From: Paroceanicella profunda
GTDB taxonomy: Bacteria; Pseudomonadota; Alphaproteobacteria; Rhodobacterales; Rhodobacteraceae
Assembly: GCF_005887635.2 (NCBI RefSeq)
Contig: NZ_CP040818.1
Span: forward strand, 3,936,501-4,000,500
Direction of reading: 5' to 3'
DNA: 64,000 nt
The notes under the pieces are model-generated. The model saw nothing but the letters and a program-made list of their open reading frames with translations. It did not search any database and was not told the DNA's origin. The position numbers and the translations under genes were made by a program. Of this stretch, positions 1 through 8,960 are shown in pieces. Within the stretch, counting starts at the first letter, position 1. Each line of letters starts with the position of its first letter.

Positions 1-222
1 CACCAGCATCATCTGCTGGAAGCCGAAGACGGTGAGGGCCACGGCACCGCCGAAGGTGATGAGCCGGGCCACCCAGGTGAGCAGGCTCGCCTGCCGGAAC
101 CGAACCTTCGGCGCCTCATGCAGCGACTGCGTGGGCATGATGAGGGGCTGTTCGGGCGGGACCGCTGCCATCGAAGTGCCGAGAGCACCGTGATGTGTCA
201 CGTCGTCCATCGGTACATCCAT
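1..222 (-). CDS. opgH: Glucans biosynthesis glucosyltransferase OpgH (N-terminus only)
   Basis: Only about the first 74 residues are in the window; the gene runs off the left edge. The visible part has a polar N-terminus (MPTQSLHEAPKVRFRQ) followed by a hydrophobic segment (LTWVARLITFGGAVALTVFGF), which fits the start of the inner-membrane glycosyltransferase that builds the beta-glucan backbone of osmoregulated periplasmic glucans. The catalytic domain is not visible, so the call depends strongly on position: the gene directly follows opgG on the same strand, the usual opgGH order. ATG at 222 overlaps the end of opgG by about 25 nt, and an in-frame ATG at 210 is an alternative. Translational coupling with opgG is likely. 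Confidence 0.75.
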   Translation of the reverse strand, partial: MDVPMDDVTHHGALGTSMAAVPPEQPLIMPTQSLHEAPKVRFRQASLLTWVARLITFGGAVALTVFGFQQMMLV

Positions 223-1745
223 GTTTCCGACGCGGGGCCGTCGGGGGTTTCAAGGAACAGGCTGAACTCGGAACTCGTGGCGTCGCCCGGCACGTATTCG
301 AAGGCCACACGGACATCGCCGTCCCGCGGGAGCTGCTGGACCACCACGTTGCGCGCCTCCCCGGCGCTGATCTCGAGTTTCGGGGTCACGTCTCGCGCCG
401 CGGCGGGGCTGCCGCGGAAGTCGATCACGTAGAGGCGGTTGCCGTCGGAGCCGGCGGAGCCGGAGCGCGTGGCCATCACGCGCGCGAGGGCCATCTCGTC
501 ACGCGTGGCGCCGGACCAGAACAGCCGGTAGCTGTAATCGTAGCGCTCGCCGGCGTGCAGCGGGTCCTTCGGGCGCCAGAAGGCCACGATGTTGTCGTTG
601 AACTCGTTCTGCAGCGGGATCTCGACCAGCACCACCGCGCCCTCTCCCCAGTCTCCCAACGGTTCCACCCAGGCGGAGGGGCGCCGTTCGTAATGGCCCT
701 TCACGTCCTGGTAATCATCGAAGGAGCGCTGGCGCTGGGTGAGGCCGAAGCCGGTCGGGTTAAGGTCCTGGAAAGCGGATGTCTGCAAGGTGGTGGGGTT
801 GGTGAGCGGCCGCCACAGGCGCCGCTCGTGCCCGGTGACCATCTGCAGGCCGGAGCTGTCATGCACCGCGTTGCGGAAATCGTCGATGCGTGAGCGGCGG
901 TCGGTGCCGAAGAGATACATGGAGGTGAGCGGGGCCACGCCCACCTGCGCGATCTCGTTGCGCGGGAAGAGCACGGAGTGGATGTCCATCGTCGTCTCGC
1001 CGCCGGGACGGATGATGAAATCATAGGCGCCGGTGAGCGAGGCGCTTTCCAGCAGGGCGTGGATGCGCAGGTCCTGCGCGCCGGGCTGCGGGCGGTGCAC
1101 CCAGAACGTGCTGAACCAGGGGAATTCCTCGCCCTTCTGGTCGCCGGTGCCGATGGCGAGCCCCCGGGCGGAGAGGCCGTAGCGCGTGTCGCGGGCGATG
1201 GCGCGGAAATAGCTCGCCCCCTGGAAGATGGCGAAATCGTCGAACCCGTCCGGGCGGTTGAGCGGCGCGTAGAGGCGCAGGCCGGTCCAGGACAGGCCGG
1301 AGGAGCCGTTCGCGTCCGGCCGGCCGCGATTCGCGCCGTCGAACACCGCGGGGTCGAACTCCAGCAGGTCCGGGGTGAAGGGCAGCGGGGTGGCGCCCTC
1401 GGGGCTGACGATGTTGATGGTCACGGGGCGGTCATAGACCATGCCGGGCGCGCGCAGGTCCATCTGGAAGGGCAGATGGTCATTCAGCCACACCCGGGCG
1501 TCGGGCTTGTAGCGAATGGCCTGGTAGTCGCGGATATTCAGGTTCTGGAAAGGTCCGTTGAACGTCATCCGGCGATCATCGTAGGAGTCGCCCGACAGGG
1601 CCCTGGCGCGCTCGACGACCCGCGCGAAGACATCATCCGGCGACAGCCCTGCAAGCTCGTCGGCCTCGCGGGCCCGCGCAACGTGTGATCCCTGAACGAC
1701 GGCGGCACCGGCGAGCGCCGAAAGAATGAAGTTCCGCCGGTTCAT
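198..1745 (-). CDS. opgG: Glucan biosynthesis protein OpgG/OpgD family (periplasmic)
   Basis: A 515-residue protein of the MdoG/OpgG family, which acts in the periplasm on the glucan backbone made by OpgH. The start at 1745 gives an N-terminus NRRNFILS followed by a hydrophobic stretch and an Ala-rich cleavage site (about residues 1-30). This looks like a twin-arginine signal, as known for OpgD of E. coli. The body has the family pattern, with FDDLVARA-like helices after the signal, NIRDYQAIRY, ASYFRAI, GLSARGLAI, EFPWFSTFWV, LTSMYLFG, RIWRPL-like and PLGDWGEGAVVLVEIP blocks, and the length is normal. An extended reading frame upstream to 2363 is non-homologous and was not used. It is followed by opgH. 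A second paralogue lies at 4656-6236, so which copy is functionally G or D is undecided. Confidence 0.9.
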   Translation of the reverse strand: MNRRNFILSALAGAAVVQGSHVARAREADELAGLSPDDVFARVVERARALSGDSYDDRRMTFNGPFQNLNIRDYQAIRYKPDARVWLNDHLPFQMDLRAPGMVYDRPVTINIVSPEGATPLPFTPDLLEFDPAVFDGANRGRPDANGSSGLSWTGLRLYAPLNRPDGFDDFAIFQGASYFRAIARDTRYGLSARGLAIGTGDQKGEEFPWFSTFWVHRPQPGAQDLRIHALLESASLTGAYDFIIRPGGETTMDIHSVLFPRNEIAQVGVAPLTSMYLFGTDRRSRIDDFRNAVHDSSGLQMVTGHERRLWRPLTNPTTLQTSAFQDLNPTGFGLTQRQRSFDDYQDVKGHYERRPSAWVEPLGDWGEGAVVLVEIPLQNEFNDNIVAFWRPKDPLHAGERYDYSYRLFWSGATRDEMALARVMATRSGSAGSDGNRLYVIDFRGSPAAARDVTPKLEISAGEARNVVVQQLPRDGDVRVAFEYVPGDATSSEFSLFLETPDGPASETWMYRWTT

Positions 1746-2196
1746 GCAGTCACCCCCCGGGCCGCGCCACGCCCATGGCGGCCGTAAATTCCATTCATCA
1801 AGAACTCCTCCAAAATGCACCCCCTGCTCCGGCTCGCGGCATCGTCGGACTGGGTGCATGACCGGGAAAACGTGAAAGCGCCGGAAAAGTTCCCGGCCCG
1901 AAGTAACGTCGACCCGACGCGCCCGGCTCCGCCGTGCGAGCACCGGGACGCTTCTGAACCCGCCCCGACATGCGCCCCCTGTGCGCGAGTCGATCAACGG
2001 CACATTAGACAAGCCAGCGAAGACTGCCAGAGCCGGTTTCAACCCCGACAATGCATCGTGAAGACAAATGATTGACGCTCTCTCTCGAAGACGCAAAGTC
2101 CCGGCTCGCACGCCGGTCACGCGGGCCCGCATCGCCCCGGCCCCCGGGGCCCCTCCCACCGCACGGGTGCGGCGGACGGGGCCGGCCATTCCGCGC
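1746..2196. other. Intergenic gap between opgC and opgG
   Basis: This 450-bp stretch lies between the 3' end of opgC and the start of opgG, both on the minus strand. It must hold the opgGH promoter unless transcription reads through from opgC. I see no convincing gene, and no promoter could be fixed by eye. The part near 2140-2200 is very GC-rich and may hold an opgC transcription stop. Confidence 0.4.
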
Positions 2197-3363
2197 TCAC
2201 GCCGTGTCCCGGCCGGGGCGCGCGACGGCGGGGGTGGGCTTCGCGCGAACCCGGGCCCGGACCGCCTGGGCCGCGGCCGCACGGGCCTGAAGCACGCAGG
2301 CCGCCCCCACCAGCAGGGCCGTGAGCAGGATATCCGTTCCCAGCCGGGCCGCAACCCCGTCACCGGCCGCGGTGTTGAGCGCGTCGCCCACCACCGTGAG
2401 CATCACGCCCAGAATGAAGCAGGGCAGCCCGTGGCGGCCGACCAGCGACAGCGTGCGCCCGGCGCGGCTGGTGGCCATGCGGTCCATCACCTCACGGCCG
2501 GGCACGGCGGCCAGCCAGGCCATCGCCAGCAGGCCGACGAACCGCACCTCGTCCAGCGACCATTTGTCCAGGTTGCCCAGCAGGCCGCGGAAAGCCTCGT
2601 AAGTGGCGCTGTCGCCGATGGCCGGGATCTGCCGGCCGAGCCCGTAATAGACACCCGCGGCGCAGATCACCGTGGCCGCCCCGGTCACCGCGCCTGCATG
2701 CGGGCGCAGCACGCTCATCAGGGCACGGCCGTGGATGGCGATGGCCGCACCGGTGAAGAACAGCATCTGCCAGCCGAAGGGGTTGAACAGGAAGCCGCCC
2801 TCCTCGCGCTCCGTCGGCAGCAGGCCGTTGAGCCAGCCTGCATTGTACCACATCAGTGCCGAGCCCGCGAGAGTGACCAGCGGCCAGCGGATCAGCAGCG
2901 GCACCACCGCGCAGCTCATCAGCATCACCGCCACGTAGAGCAGCAGCACGTCGGCCAGGTTGGGTTGGGTGAACATCCGCGCCACGTCGAACAGGAAGGC
3001 AAAGGGCGACTGGGCCATGCGGTCGGCGAAGCCGGACCAGACCACGTCATGGGCGAAACCGATACGGGTGAGCAGCACCGAGAGCCCGACCATCCCCACC
3101 GCGCCCACGAGATAGGCGATGTAGAGTTCGCCCGCCCGCGTCAGGAACCGCCGGCGGGCCGCCGGCGCGCCGGACTTCGCCGCGATGCGCAGCCAGATCG
3201 AACCCACAAGCCAGCCGGCCACGAATACGAATATTTCCGCCGCATCGCTGAACGCGAGATGCGAGATCGTGGCATGCGACAGCACGGAGCCGGGCACATG
3301 GTTGATCATGATGCACACCAGCGCATAGCCGCGGATCAGATCGATATACTCGATGCGTTTCAT
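2197..3363 (-). CDS. opgC: OpgC-type glucan succinyl/acyltransferase, integral membrane
   Basis: A 388-residue polytopic membrane protein. It begins MKRIEYIDLIRGYALVCIM and carries the family signatures INHVPGS, DAAEIFVFVAGWLVG and PFGWQMLFFTG, with roughly ten hydrophobic segments spread over the chain. OpgC proteins add succinyl groups to periplasmic glucans at the inner membrane. The neighbours fit exactly: opgG and opgH lie downstream on the same strand, and a second opgG/opgD paralogue lies at 4656-6236. The start ATG at 3363 is the first codon of the conserved N-terminus. The divergent SGNH hydrolase begins 184 bp away, so the two may share a regulatory region. The acyl group transferred is inferred from the family, not visible in the sequence. 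Confidence 0.88.
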   Translation of the reverse strand: MKRIEYIDLIRGYALVCIMINHVPGSVLSHATISHLAFSDAAEIFVFVAGWLVGSIWLRIAAKSGAPAARRRFLTRAGELYIAYLVGAVGMVGLSVLLTRIGFAHDVVWSGFADRMAQSPFAFLFDVARMFTQPNLADVLLLYVAVMLMSCAVVPLLIRWPLVTLAGSALMWYNAGWLNGLLPTEREEGGFLFNPFGWQMLFFTGAAIAIHGRALMSVLRPHAGAVTGAATVICAAGVYYGLGRQIPAIGDSATYEAFRGLLGNLDKWSLDEVRFVGLLAMAWLAAVPGREVMDRMATSRAGRTLSLVGRHGLPCFILGVMLTVVGDALNTAAGDGVAARLGTDILLTALLVGAACVLQARAAAAQAVRARVRAKPTPAVARPGRDTA

Positions 3364-3546
3364 GGGAACGCTCCCTGCGTGGGTGCCGACCGGCGTTGCG
3401 CGGCTGCTACAGTCGGCGTCGGATGTGCTGCGCTACGGAATGTGAAGCGTACGGGGGCTGAAAAAGTTCCCCGATCGGTGCTATGGAAGGCGCCGGGGCA
3501 GGCCAGCGGGGCGGCCCGGATCTTGCCGAACATTGACAGGAAGAGC

Positions 3547-4314
3547 ATGAAACACCGGGTTTTCGCCGCGGTTCTCTGCGCGGCAGCTTCATTTGCGGGC
3601 TTTTCGGGAAGCCTGCGGGCGGAAACGCTTCTGACCGAGATCGGCTGCGGCGGCGGCATGGTTGAGGGCCCCGGCGGGGCGGTCACCCTGCCCGCCCGCG
3701 CGCTGGACGACGGCTCGTTCGACGTGCTGATGATCGGTTCCTCCTCCACCGCCGGCGTGGGCAGCGGGGTCGACCTCGCCTACCCGGCCGTCTCCGGGCA
3801 CCTGCTGGCCGAGCGCCTGGGCGACGCGGCCTCGGTGCGCGTGGTACCGCGCGGTGTCGGCGGCGAGCGGGCGGACGGCGCCCTGGCCCGTCTCGCCCGC
3901 GAGATCGAGGACACCCGGCCGGACCTGCTGGTCTGGCAGGTGGGCACCAATGACGCGGTCTCCGACGTCACCCTCGACGCGCTGCAGGCCACCGTCACCC
4001 GCGGCATCGCCATGGCGCGGGACGCCGGCATCGGCGTCATCCTGATCGACCCGCAGTTCTACCCCCGGGTGGCGTCGAATCCGCGCTACTCCGAGGTCGT
4101 CGAGATGATCGACCGCCTGGGGGACGAGACCGGCGTGCCCGTCGTCCGCCGCTTCGAGCGCATGCGCCGCGCCGAGATCCTCGGGCCGGACCAGATGAAC
4201 GCGCTGCTGGCGAAGGACGCGTTCCACATGAGCCCGCTGGGCCATGAGTGCCTGGCGCGCGATCTCACGGCGATGATCCTGTCCACCGCGGCACTGGACC
4301 CGCGGCTGAACTGA
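3547..4314 (+). CDS. Secreted SGNH/GDSL-family hydrolase
   Basis: A 255-residue protein with a clear signal peptide (MKHRVFAAVLCAAASFAGF, ending near Ala26). The SGNH blocks are recognisable. Block I is MIGSSSTAG with the nucleophile probably Ser66, in a variant of the usual GDS motif; block III is WQVGTND; block V is DAFHMSPLGHE with the Asp-His pair. Such enzymes are esterases or acetylhydrolases. It is divergent from opgC, so it may act on acyl groups of periplasmic glucans or cell-wall polymers; that substrate is an inference. A longer in-frame reading upstream to 2068 overlaps opgC antisense and is not coding. ATG at 3547 begins the signal peptide. Confidence 0.85.
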   Translation: MKHRVFAAVLCAAASFAGFSGSLRAETLLTEIGCGGGMVEGPGGAVTLPARALDDGSFDVLMIGSSSTAGVGSGVDLAYPAVSGHLLAERLGDAASVRVVPRGVGGERADGALARLAREIEDTRPDLLVWQVGTNDAVSDVTLDALQATVTRGIAMARDAGIGVILIDPQFYPRVASNPRYSEVVEMIDRLGDETGVPVVRRFERMRRAEILGPDQMNALLAKDAFHMSPLGHECLARDLTAMILSTAALDPRLN

Positions 4315-4321
4315 TCCCGCG

Positions 4322-4346
4322 TCGCTGCCCCGCTGCAGGGCAGCGA
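4322..4346 (+). terminator. Stem-loop after the SGNH hydrolase
   Basis: A perfect 9-bp inverted repeat, TCGCTGCCC and GGGCAGCGA, with a 7-nt loop, starts 8 bp after the stop codon at 4314. No T-run follows, so it is a plausible but imperfect intrinsic terminator. Confidence 0.5.
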
Positions 4347-4355
4347 CCACCCCTT

Positions 4356-4572
4356 GCCCGCGCACCGGGCAACCGCGTTTCTCATCCCGCGCACCGGGCA
4401 ACCGCGGTTTTCATTCCGCGCACCGGGCAGCCACGTCTCTATGCCCGCGCATCGGGCATGCTCGTTCCTGTGCCCGCGCACCGGGAAGAAACGTCTCTCG
4501 CCCGCGAACCGGGCAAGCCAGCCCCCACGCCCGCGCACCGGGCACCGTCGTCTCCATGCCCATGCACCGGGC
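4356..4572. repeat. Eight-copy array of a 29-nt unit containing a short palindrome
   Basis: Eight units start at 4356, 4385, 4414, 4443, 4472, 4500, 4529 and 4558, spaced 29 nt apart (one step of 28). Each opens with a near-invariant 15-mer, GCCCGCGCACCGGGC, whose outer GCCCG and CGGGC arms can pair over a CGCAC loop. The remaining 14 nt are more degenerate (AACCGCGTTTCTCA-like). Because 29 is not a multiple of 3 and the palindromes are conserved, the array is structural rather than coding. It lies between two converging genes, the SGNH hydrolase and opgD. Confidence 0.9.
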
Positions 4573-4655
4573 GGAGAGGGATCGCACCCGCAGGCCGAAC
4601 GGCGGCGTGCGGGTGGCGGGAGTGCGCACGGGGGCGCCCGGGCTGGCCCGGGTGG

Positions 4656-6236
4656 TCAGTTCCGGCCGCGCTGGGTCACGGCTTCCGTCACCCAGGTTTC
4701 GCTCAACGCGGCATCGCCCCGGCGCAGGTAGGCCCTGAGGCCGCAGGGGCTGGGGCCGTCGGGGGCGAAATCGAAGCTCAGCCGCCAGCGCGGCGTGCCC
4801 AGCACCGGCCGCGCCGAGGGCGTGCCCACCAGCTTGCCGCCGGTGACGGAGACCACCGCGTCCACGCCGCTGTCCAGGGTGAGCCCCTCCAGCACCGGGC
4901 CCTCGAAATCGATGACCATCGTGTCCACGCCCTCCGGGATCTCCTTGCCCGGGCGGCCGCCCTGCCCCTGCCGCGTGGCCTGCACCCAGGCGACGGATTG
5001 CGGCTCAGGGTCGCGCGCGTCCCAGTGGATCGTGTAGTCGAAGGCAAGCTCGGTGCCCGGCTGCGGCCCGTCCTGCGGCGCCCAGAAGGCCACGATGTTG
5101 TCGGAGGCCTCGTCCTGTGTGGGGATCTCGATCAGTTGCACCCGGCCGGGCCCCCAGTCTCCCTCCGGCACGATCCAGGCTGAGGGGCGGCGGTCATAGA
5201 ACACGCCATCGTCCTGATAATTCTCGAAATTCCGGTCCCGCTGGATGAGGCCGAAACCGCGCGGGTTCCGGTCCAGGAAGCTCGAAGTGCGCACCTCCGC
5301 CGGGTTGCGCAGCGGGCGCCAGATGCGCTCGCCCTGGCCCGTGAGCAGCGCCAGCCCGTCGCTGTCATGCACCTCCGGGCGCCATTCGTCGGCCAGGATG
5401 TGGTCGCGCTCGGAGAACCAGTACATCGAGGTGAGCGGGGCAATGCCCAGCCGCTGCACCCGCTCGCGGAAGAACAGGCGGTTGGTCACCCGGGTGATCT
5501 TCGGTTGCCCGTCGGTGCTGCCCCGCGCGCCGATGCGGAACGCCCCGGCAACCGAGGGTCCCTCCAGCAGCGCCCAGATGCTGATCTCGTCGCCGTCGCG
5601 CTCCGGCGCGCCCACCCAGAAGGCGGAGAAGCGCGGGAATTCCTCCTTGCCCTCCAGCCCGGTGTCGAGGGCGATGCCCCGCGCCGAGAGCCCGTACTGC
5701 CGCTCCGGCCCGTCGGTGCGGAAGTAGGAGGCGCCGAGGAAGGAGATCCAGTCCGGGCCGAGGCTGCCGTCCTCGCGCCGCATCAGCCGCAGGCCGGCGA
5801 AGCCCACGTCATGCGGCAGGTTCTGCGCCGGGCTGTCGGCCGGCATGTCGAAATAGGAGCGGTCGTAGATCACCTCCCGCGCCATGCCCTCCGCTACCAG
5901 ATGCACGCGCACCGGCTCCTTGAAGAAGCGCCCGGGGTGGAAGAGCTGCATCGGCACGTCGGTGCCCGGCACGGTGATGGAGGCGTCGTCGCGAAAGCGG
6001 ATCTGCCAGTGGGCGTCATAGCCGATCTTGTCGATCTCCGCCTCGGCGGCGATCTTCGGCGCGACATAGGGCCGGCCCGCGATGTCCCGCGCCCGGGCGA
6101 CGAGGTCGTCGAAGCTGAACGGCTCCGGGTCACCCTCGATCAGCGGCACGTCGGCCCGCCCCGCACGCGGCAGCAGCCCCGCCGCCATCAGCCCCGCCCC
6201 GGAAGCCAGCACGGAACGCCTCGTCCAATTCGCCAT
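4656..6236 (-). CDS. opgD: Glucan biosynthesis protein OpgG/OpgD family, second copy
   Basis: A 526-residue paralogue of the gene at 198-1745. The N-terminus NWTRRSVLASGAGLMAAG, ending near LPRAGRA, is a typical twin-arginine signal, as known for OpgD. Conserved blocks match the first copy (FDDLVARARDIA, ASYFRTDGPERQYGLSARGIAL, EFPRFSAFWVG, LTSMYWFSE, RIWRPL, RPSAWIVPEGDWGPGRVQLIEIPTQ). The Tat-type leader and the separation from opgH favour the OpgD label, but both paralogues carry Arg-Arg leaders, so the split is uncertain. It is transcribed towards the 29-nt repeat array. It starts at ATG 6236, 150 bp from the end of prmA on the same strand. Confidence 0.85.
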   Translation of the reverse strand: MANWTRRSVLASGAGLMAAGLLPRAGRADVPLIEGDPEPFSFDDLVARARDIAGRPYVAPKIAAEAEIDKIGYDAHWQIRFRDDASITVPGTDVPMQLFHPGRFFKEPVRVHLVAEGMAREVIYDRSYFDMPADSPAQNLPHDVGFAGLRLMRREDGSLGPDWISFLGASYFRTDGPERQYGLSARGIALDTGLEGKEEFPRFSAFWVGAPERDGDEISIWALLEGPSVAGAFRIGARGSTDGQPKITRVTNRLFFRERVQRLGIAPLTSMYWFSERDHILADEWRPEVHDSDGLALLTGQGERIWRPLRNPAEVRTSSFLDRNPRGFGLIQRDRNFENYQDDGVFYDRRPSAWIVPEGDWGPGRVQLIEIPTQDEASDNIVAFWAPQDGPQPGTELAFDYTIHWDARDPEPQSVAWVQATRQGQGGRPGKEIPEGVDTMVIDFEGPVLEGLTLDSGVDAVVSVTGGKLVGTPSARPVLGTPRWRLSFDFAPDGPSPCGLRAYLRRGDAALSETWVTEAVTQRGRN

Positions 6237-6362
6237 ACTACCTCTCGACCTTCTGCCTGCCGGCCGCGCCCGGCCCTCGCCGGCCCGGAACGGGGCCGCG
6301 CCCGCCGGTGTGCCCCGCCGCTATGCAATGTCCGGAGGCCGGAATTGGTTGCATGCATCCTT

Positions 6363-6380
6363 CGCCCCGCGCACGGGGCG
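6363..6380 (-). terminator. Stem-loop downstream of prmA
   Basis: CGCCCCG and CGGGGCG arms around a CGCA loop lie just past the prmA stop codon (6387). On the minus strand this forms a compact 7-bp GC hairpin followed by AAGGATGC rather than a T-run, so function as a terminator is only likely. Confidence 0.45.
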
Positions 6381-6386
6381 CGGCGA

Positions 6387-7256
6387 TCAGACGCGCCGCA
6401 GCACCAGCGTGGTCCACTCGCCGATGCGCTCGCGGCGGATCACGTTCAGCCCGTGGCCGCGATACACCGCCGCCACGCCCGGCGCCTGCCGGTTCAGCAG
6501 GCCGGAGAGGATGGCGATGCCCTTCGGTGCGATATGGGCGGACATGTCGCCGGCCAGCCGCTTCAGCGGGGCGGCAAGGATGTTGGCGAACACCAGGTCG
6601 AAGGGGGCGCGCTCGCGCAGCAGGGGGGCGTTGAATCCCGCCGACATGCCGGTGAGGATGAAGGGCGTGAGGCCGTTCGCCTCCGCGTTCGCCCGGGCGG
6701 TGTCCACCGCCACCGGGTCGATGTCCGTGGCCACGCAGGGCACGTGCCACAGCGCGGCGGCGCCCATCGCCAGCACCCCGGTGCCGCAGCCCACGTCGGC
6801 CACGCGGCGGGCGCGCAGCCCCTGCCGGTCCAGCCAGTGCAGCGCGCGCAGGCAGCCCAGCGTGGTGCCGTGATGGCCGGTGCCGAAGGCCATCGCGGCC
6901 TCGATGCGCAGGCCGATGGCGTTCATCGGCACCTTGTCCGCGTCGTGGCGGCCATGCACGAAGAACGGGCCGGCCACCACCGGGGTGAGCTCGCGCTGCA
7001 CCTGCGCCACCCAGTCCCGGTCATCGAGCCTGGAGACCGCGAAATCCTTCGCGCCATGCATGGAGGCGAGCAGCGCCAGCCCCGCCAGATCCGGGCGCTC
7101 GGTGAAGTATCCGCCGACTTCCCAGGTGTTGGAGCCGTCCTCGATCTCGAACACGCCCACGCCGGTGGGCGCGGGGTGGAGATCCTCCATGGCCTCGCCC
7201 AGCGCCTGGGCCGAAGCCTCGCTGGAAAGGGTGGTGATGGCAGTGAAGGTGGTCAT
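6387..7256 (-). CDS. prmA: Ribosomal protein L11 methyltransferase
   Basis: A 289-residue SAM-dependent methyltransferase that trimethylates ribosomal protein L11. After an N-terminal substrate-recognition region (about residues 1-110), the linker contains the family stretch EAAMAFGTGHHGTT. The Rossmann domain follows, with SAM motif I VADVGCGTGVLAMGAA, the acidic loop ATDIDPVAV and the catalytic-side motif FANILAAPL. The length is typical for PrmA. ATG at 7256 begins MTTFTAI; longer in-frame extensions upstream are low-complexity and were rejected. It stands alone on the minus strand between opgD and msrA. Confidence 0.93.
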   Translation of the reverse strand: MTTFTAITTLSSEASAQALGEAMEDLHPAPTGVGVFEIEDGSNTWEVGGYFTERPDLAGLALLASMHGAKDFAVSRLDDRDWVAQVQRELTPVVAGPFFVHGRHDADKVPMNAIGLRIEAAMAFGTGHHGTTLGCLRALHWLDRQGLRARRVADVGCGTGVLAMGAAALWHVPCVATDIDPVAVDTARANAEANGLTPFILTGMSAGFNAPLLRERAPFDLVFANILAAPLKRLAGDMSAHIAPKGIAILSGLLNRQAPGVAAVYRGHGLNVIRRERIGEWTTLVLRRV

Positions 7257-7701
7257 GGCGCGCTCCGTCCGGCGGGAAGGCCCCCGGATAGGCCAGAGCG
7301 CGGGATTGGTCAATGCCCGCGGGGGTGGCGGAGGGGCGCTGGCGCCCGGACAGGGCGGCCGCGCCCCTGTCCGCTCTGCGTCACGCCCCCCGCCGAAAGG
7401 CGGCGTCCCTGCCCCGGCAACCGGGCAAACAGGCCCGGCGCGCCCGGCCCTTCCCGCTTCCCGGCGCAGTTTCGTGGCCGCATGGCCCCCGACGCCCCGC
7501 GAACGATCCCGTCCTGACGCGGGTTCGACCGGGCCACCGCCGGGGATGCGGGCCGATCGCTCGGGAGAGCCGCGCGCGCTCTCGGTCCGGACAGCCGCAC
7601 CCCGGGCGGACGGGAGCCGGGGAACCGGCGGCCCCGGCGGGGGCACGGACAGGCCGGCGCCGCGCGGACCACGCGTCGCTTCGCGGGGCCGGAGAACGCA
7701 G
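7257..7701. other. Intergenic gap upstream of prmA
   Basis: This roughly 450-bp GC-rich gap lies between msrA and prmA (both minus strand). It should hold the prmA promoter. The only local motif I see is the small palindrome ATTGGTCAAT near 7309-7318. I find no gene or array. Confidence 0.35.
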
Positions 7702-7736
7702 AAGGGCGCCGCAGCCCGGTGGCCGCAGCGCCCTTT
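7702..7736 (-). terminator. Intrinsic terminator of msrA
   Basis: AAGGGCGC and GCGCCCTT arms enclose an 18-nt GC-rich segment that can itself pair in part. The hairpin begins about 22 bp past the msrA stop and is followed on the minus strand by CTGCGTTCTC, a weak pyrimidine tract. Confidence 0.55.
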
Positions 7737-7757
7737 GCCGTCAGTCCGGCGTGGCGG

Positions 7758-8408
7758 TCAGACGGTGATGCCGATGGGGCAGCTCACCCCGGTTCCGCCG
7801 ATGCCGCAATAGCCGGCCGGGTTCTTGGCCAGATACTGCTGATGATAGTCCTCGGCGTAATAGAAGGTCGGCGCGGGCAGCACTTCGGTGGTAACGGGGC
7901 CATAGCCTGCGGCGGTCAGCCGGGGCTGGAACTGGGCGCGGCTGGCCTCGGCAAGCTGGGCCTGCGCATCGGAGAAGGTGTAGATGCCGGAGCGGTACTG
8001 GGTGCCGGTGTCATTGCCCTGCCGCATGCCCTGCGTGGGGTCATGGCCTTCCCAGAAGGTCTTCAGCAGCGCCTCGTAGGAGATCTTCGCCGGGTCGAAC
8101 ACCACGAGCACCACCTCGTTGTGGCCGGTGCCCCCGGAGCACACCTCCTGGTAGGTCGCGTTCGGCGTGTAGCCGCCGGCATAGCCAACCGCGGTCACCC
8201 AGACGCCGTCCAGCCCCCAGAACATCCGCTCCACGCCCCAGAAGCAGCCCATGCCGAACATCGCCTGCTCCAGCCCCTCGGGGAACGGGCCCTTCAGCGG
8301 GCGCCCGTTGACGAAATGCGCCTCGGCGGTGGGGATGGGCTGGGCCCGACCGGGCAGCGCATTGTCGGGATCGGGCATCTCGGCCTTGCGGGACAGAAAC
8401 GAGAACAT
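7758..8408 (-). CDS. msrA: Peptide-methionine (S)-S-oxide reductase MsrA
   Basis: A 216-residue MsrA, which repairs methionine-S-sulfoxide in proteins. The catalytic motif GCFWG places the nucleophilic cysteine near residue 55. The family stretches [47 protein letters not shown] and [15 protein letters not shown] are all present. Resolving cysteines sit in the tail ([13 protein letters not shown]). The N-terminus is about 40 residues longer than the minimal domain, as in many alphaproteobacterial MsrA proteins. It is monocistronic: a terminator lies directly downstream and a 550-bp gap upstream. Confidence 0.95.
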   Translation of the reverse strand: MFSFLSRKAEMPDPDNALPGRAQPIPTAEAHFVNGRPLKGPFPEGLEQAMFGMGCFWGVERMFWGLDGVWVTAVGYAGGYTPNATYQEVCSGGTGHNEVVLVVFDPAKISYEALLKTFWEGHDPTQGMRQGNDTGTQYRSGIYTFSDAQAQLAEASRAQFQPRLTAAGYGPVTTEVLPAPTFYYAEDYHQQYLAKNPAGYCGIGGTGVSCPIGITV

Positions 8409-8903
8409 GCTGGCCTCCTGACGTGATGGGAGCCGTTAATGTGGCGTTTCCCGCCCGTCATGCAAGGGCCGGGCCGCTCACTCCGCCGCGACGACGTCGG
8501 CCCCGGAGGCCCGCCCGTGCCGCCCGGGCGCCCGAGGCGCGGCGCGCGCGGACGCCCCGGGCGCGCGCCGCGCGTGCCCGGGAGGCCCTCCCGTGTGACG
8601 CCGCCTTCGCTCCCGCAGATCGGATGCGAGAGGCGCTCGGGAGCAGCGGAACCCCGGCGGCGCGAGGCCCGGCTCTGCGGGATCGCAATAGAGACCGGCC
8701 CCTCCGGCATTTAGGCTCTGGCGGCTCCCACCGAACCGCACCATGCGCCTCCGCCTGATGCGTCCCCCGTCCCCCCCGGACCGCGCAGCCCCTCCACGGC
8801 ACCACGGGGAGCCGCACGGGCGGACCAACGGGCATCTGCGGGATGCTGCGGAAGCCGACGGGTACCGGTGACGGCAGATCCGCCCCGGGAGCGCCGGAAC
8901 GGC
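8409..8903. other. GC-rich intergenic gap upstream of msrA
   Basis: About 500 bp between rpsD and msrA, both minus strand. The stretch 8480-8600 is almost pure G/C with many overlapping short palindromes (CGCGCG, CCCGGG). I see no gene; the msrA promoter should lie near 8410-8450. Confidence 0.35.
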
Positions 8904-8932
8904 AAAAGGCCGCGCCCGGGGACGCGGCCTTT
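8904..8932 (-). terminator. Intrinsic terminator of rpsD
   Basis: A perfect 10-bp stem, AAAGGCCGCG and CGCGGCCTTT, with an 8-nt loop, followed on the minus strand by one more T, begins about 29 bp past the rpsD stop. This is a classic rho-independent structure. Confidence 0.8.
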
Positions 8933-8960
8933 CGGAAACTCCGGCGATCCGGGGTGCGGA

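Noticed and set aside
4356..4572. CRISPR array
   Set aside because: Spacers are not unique but are degenerate copies of one sequence, only about 14 nt long, and no cas gene is nearby.
5367..7517. A long plus-strand frame antisense to opgD and prmA
   Set aside because: Composition typical of antisense shadows; both minus-strand genes have clear family motifs.
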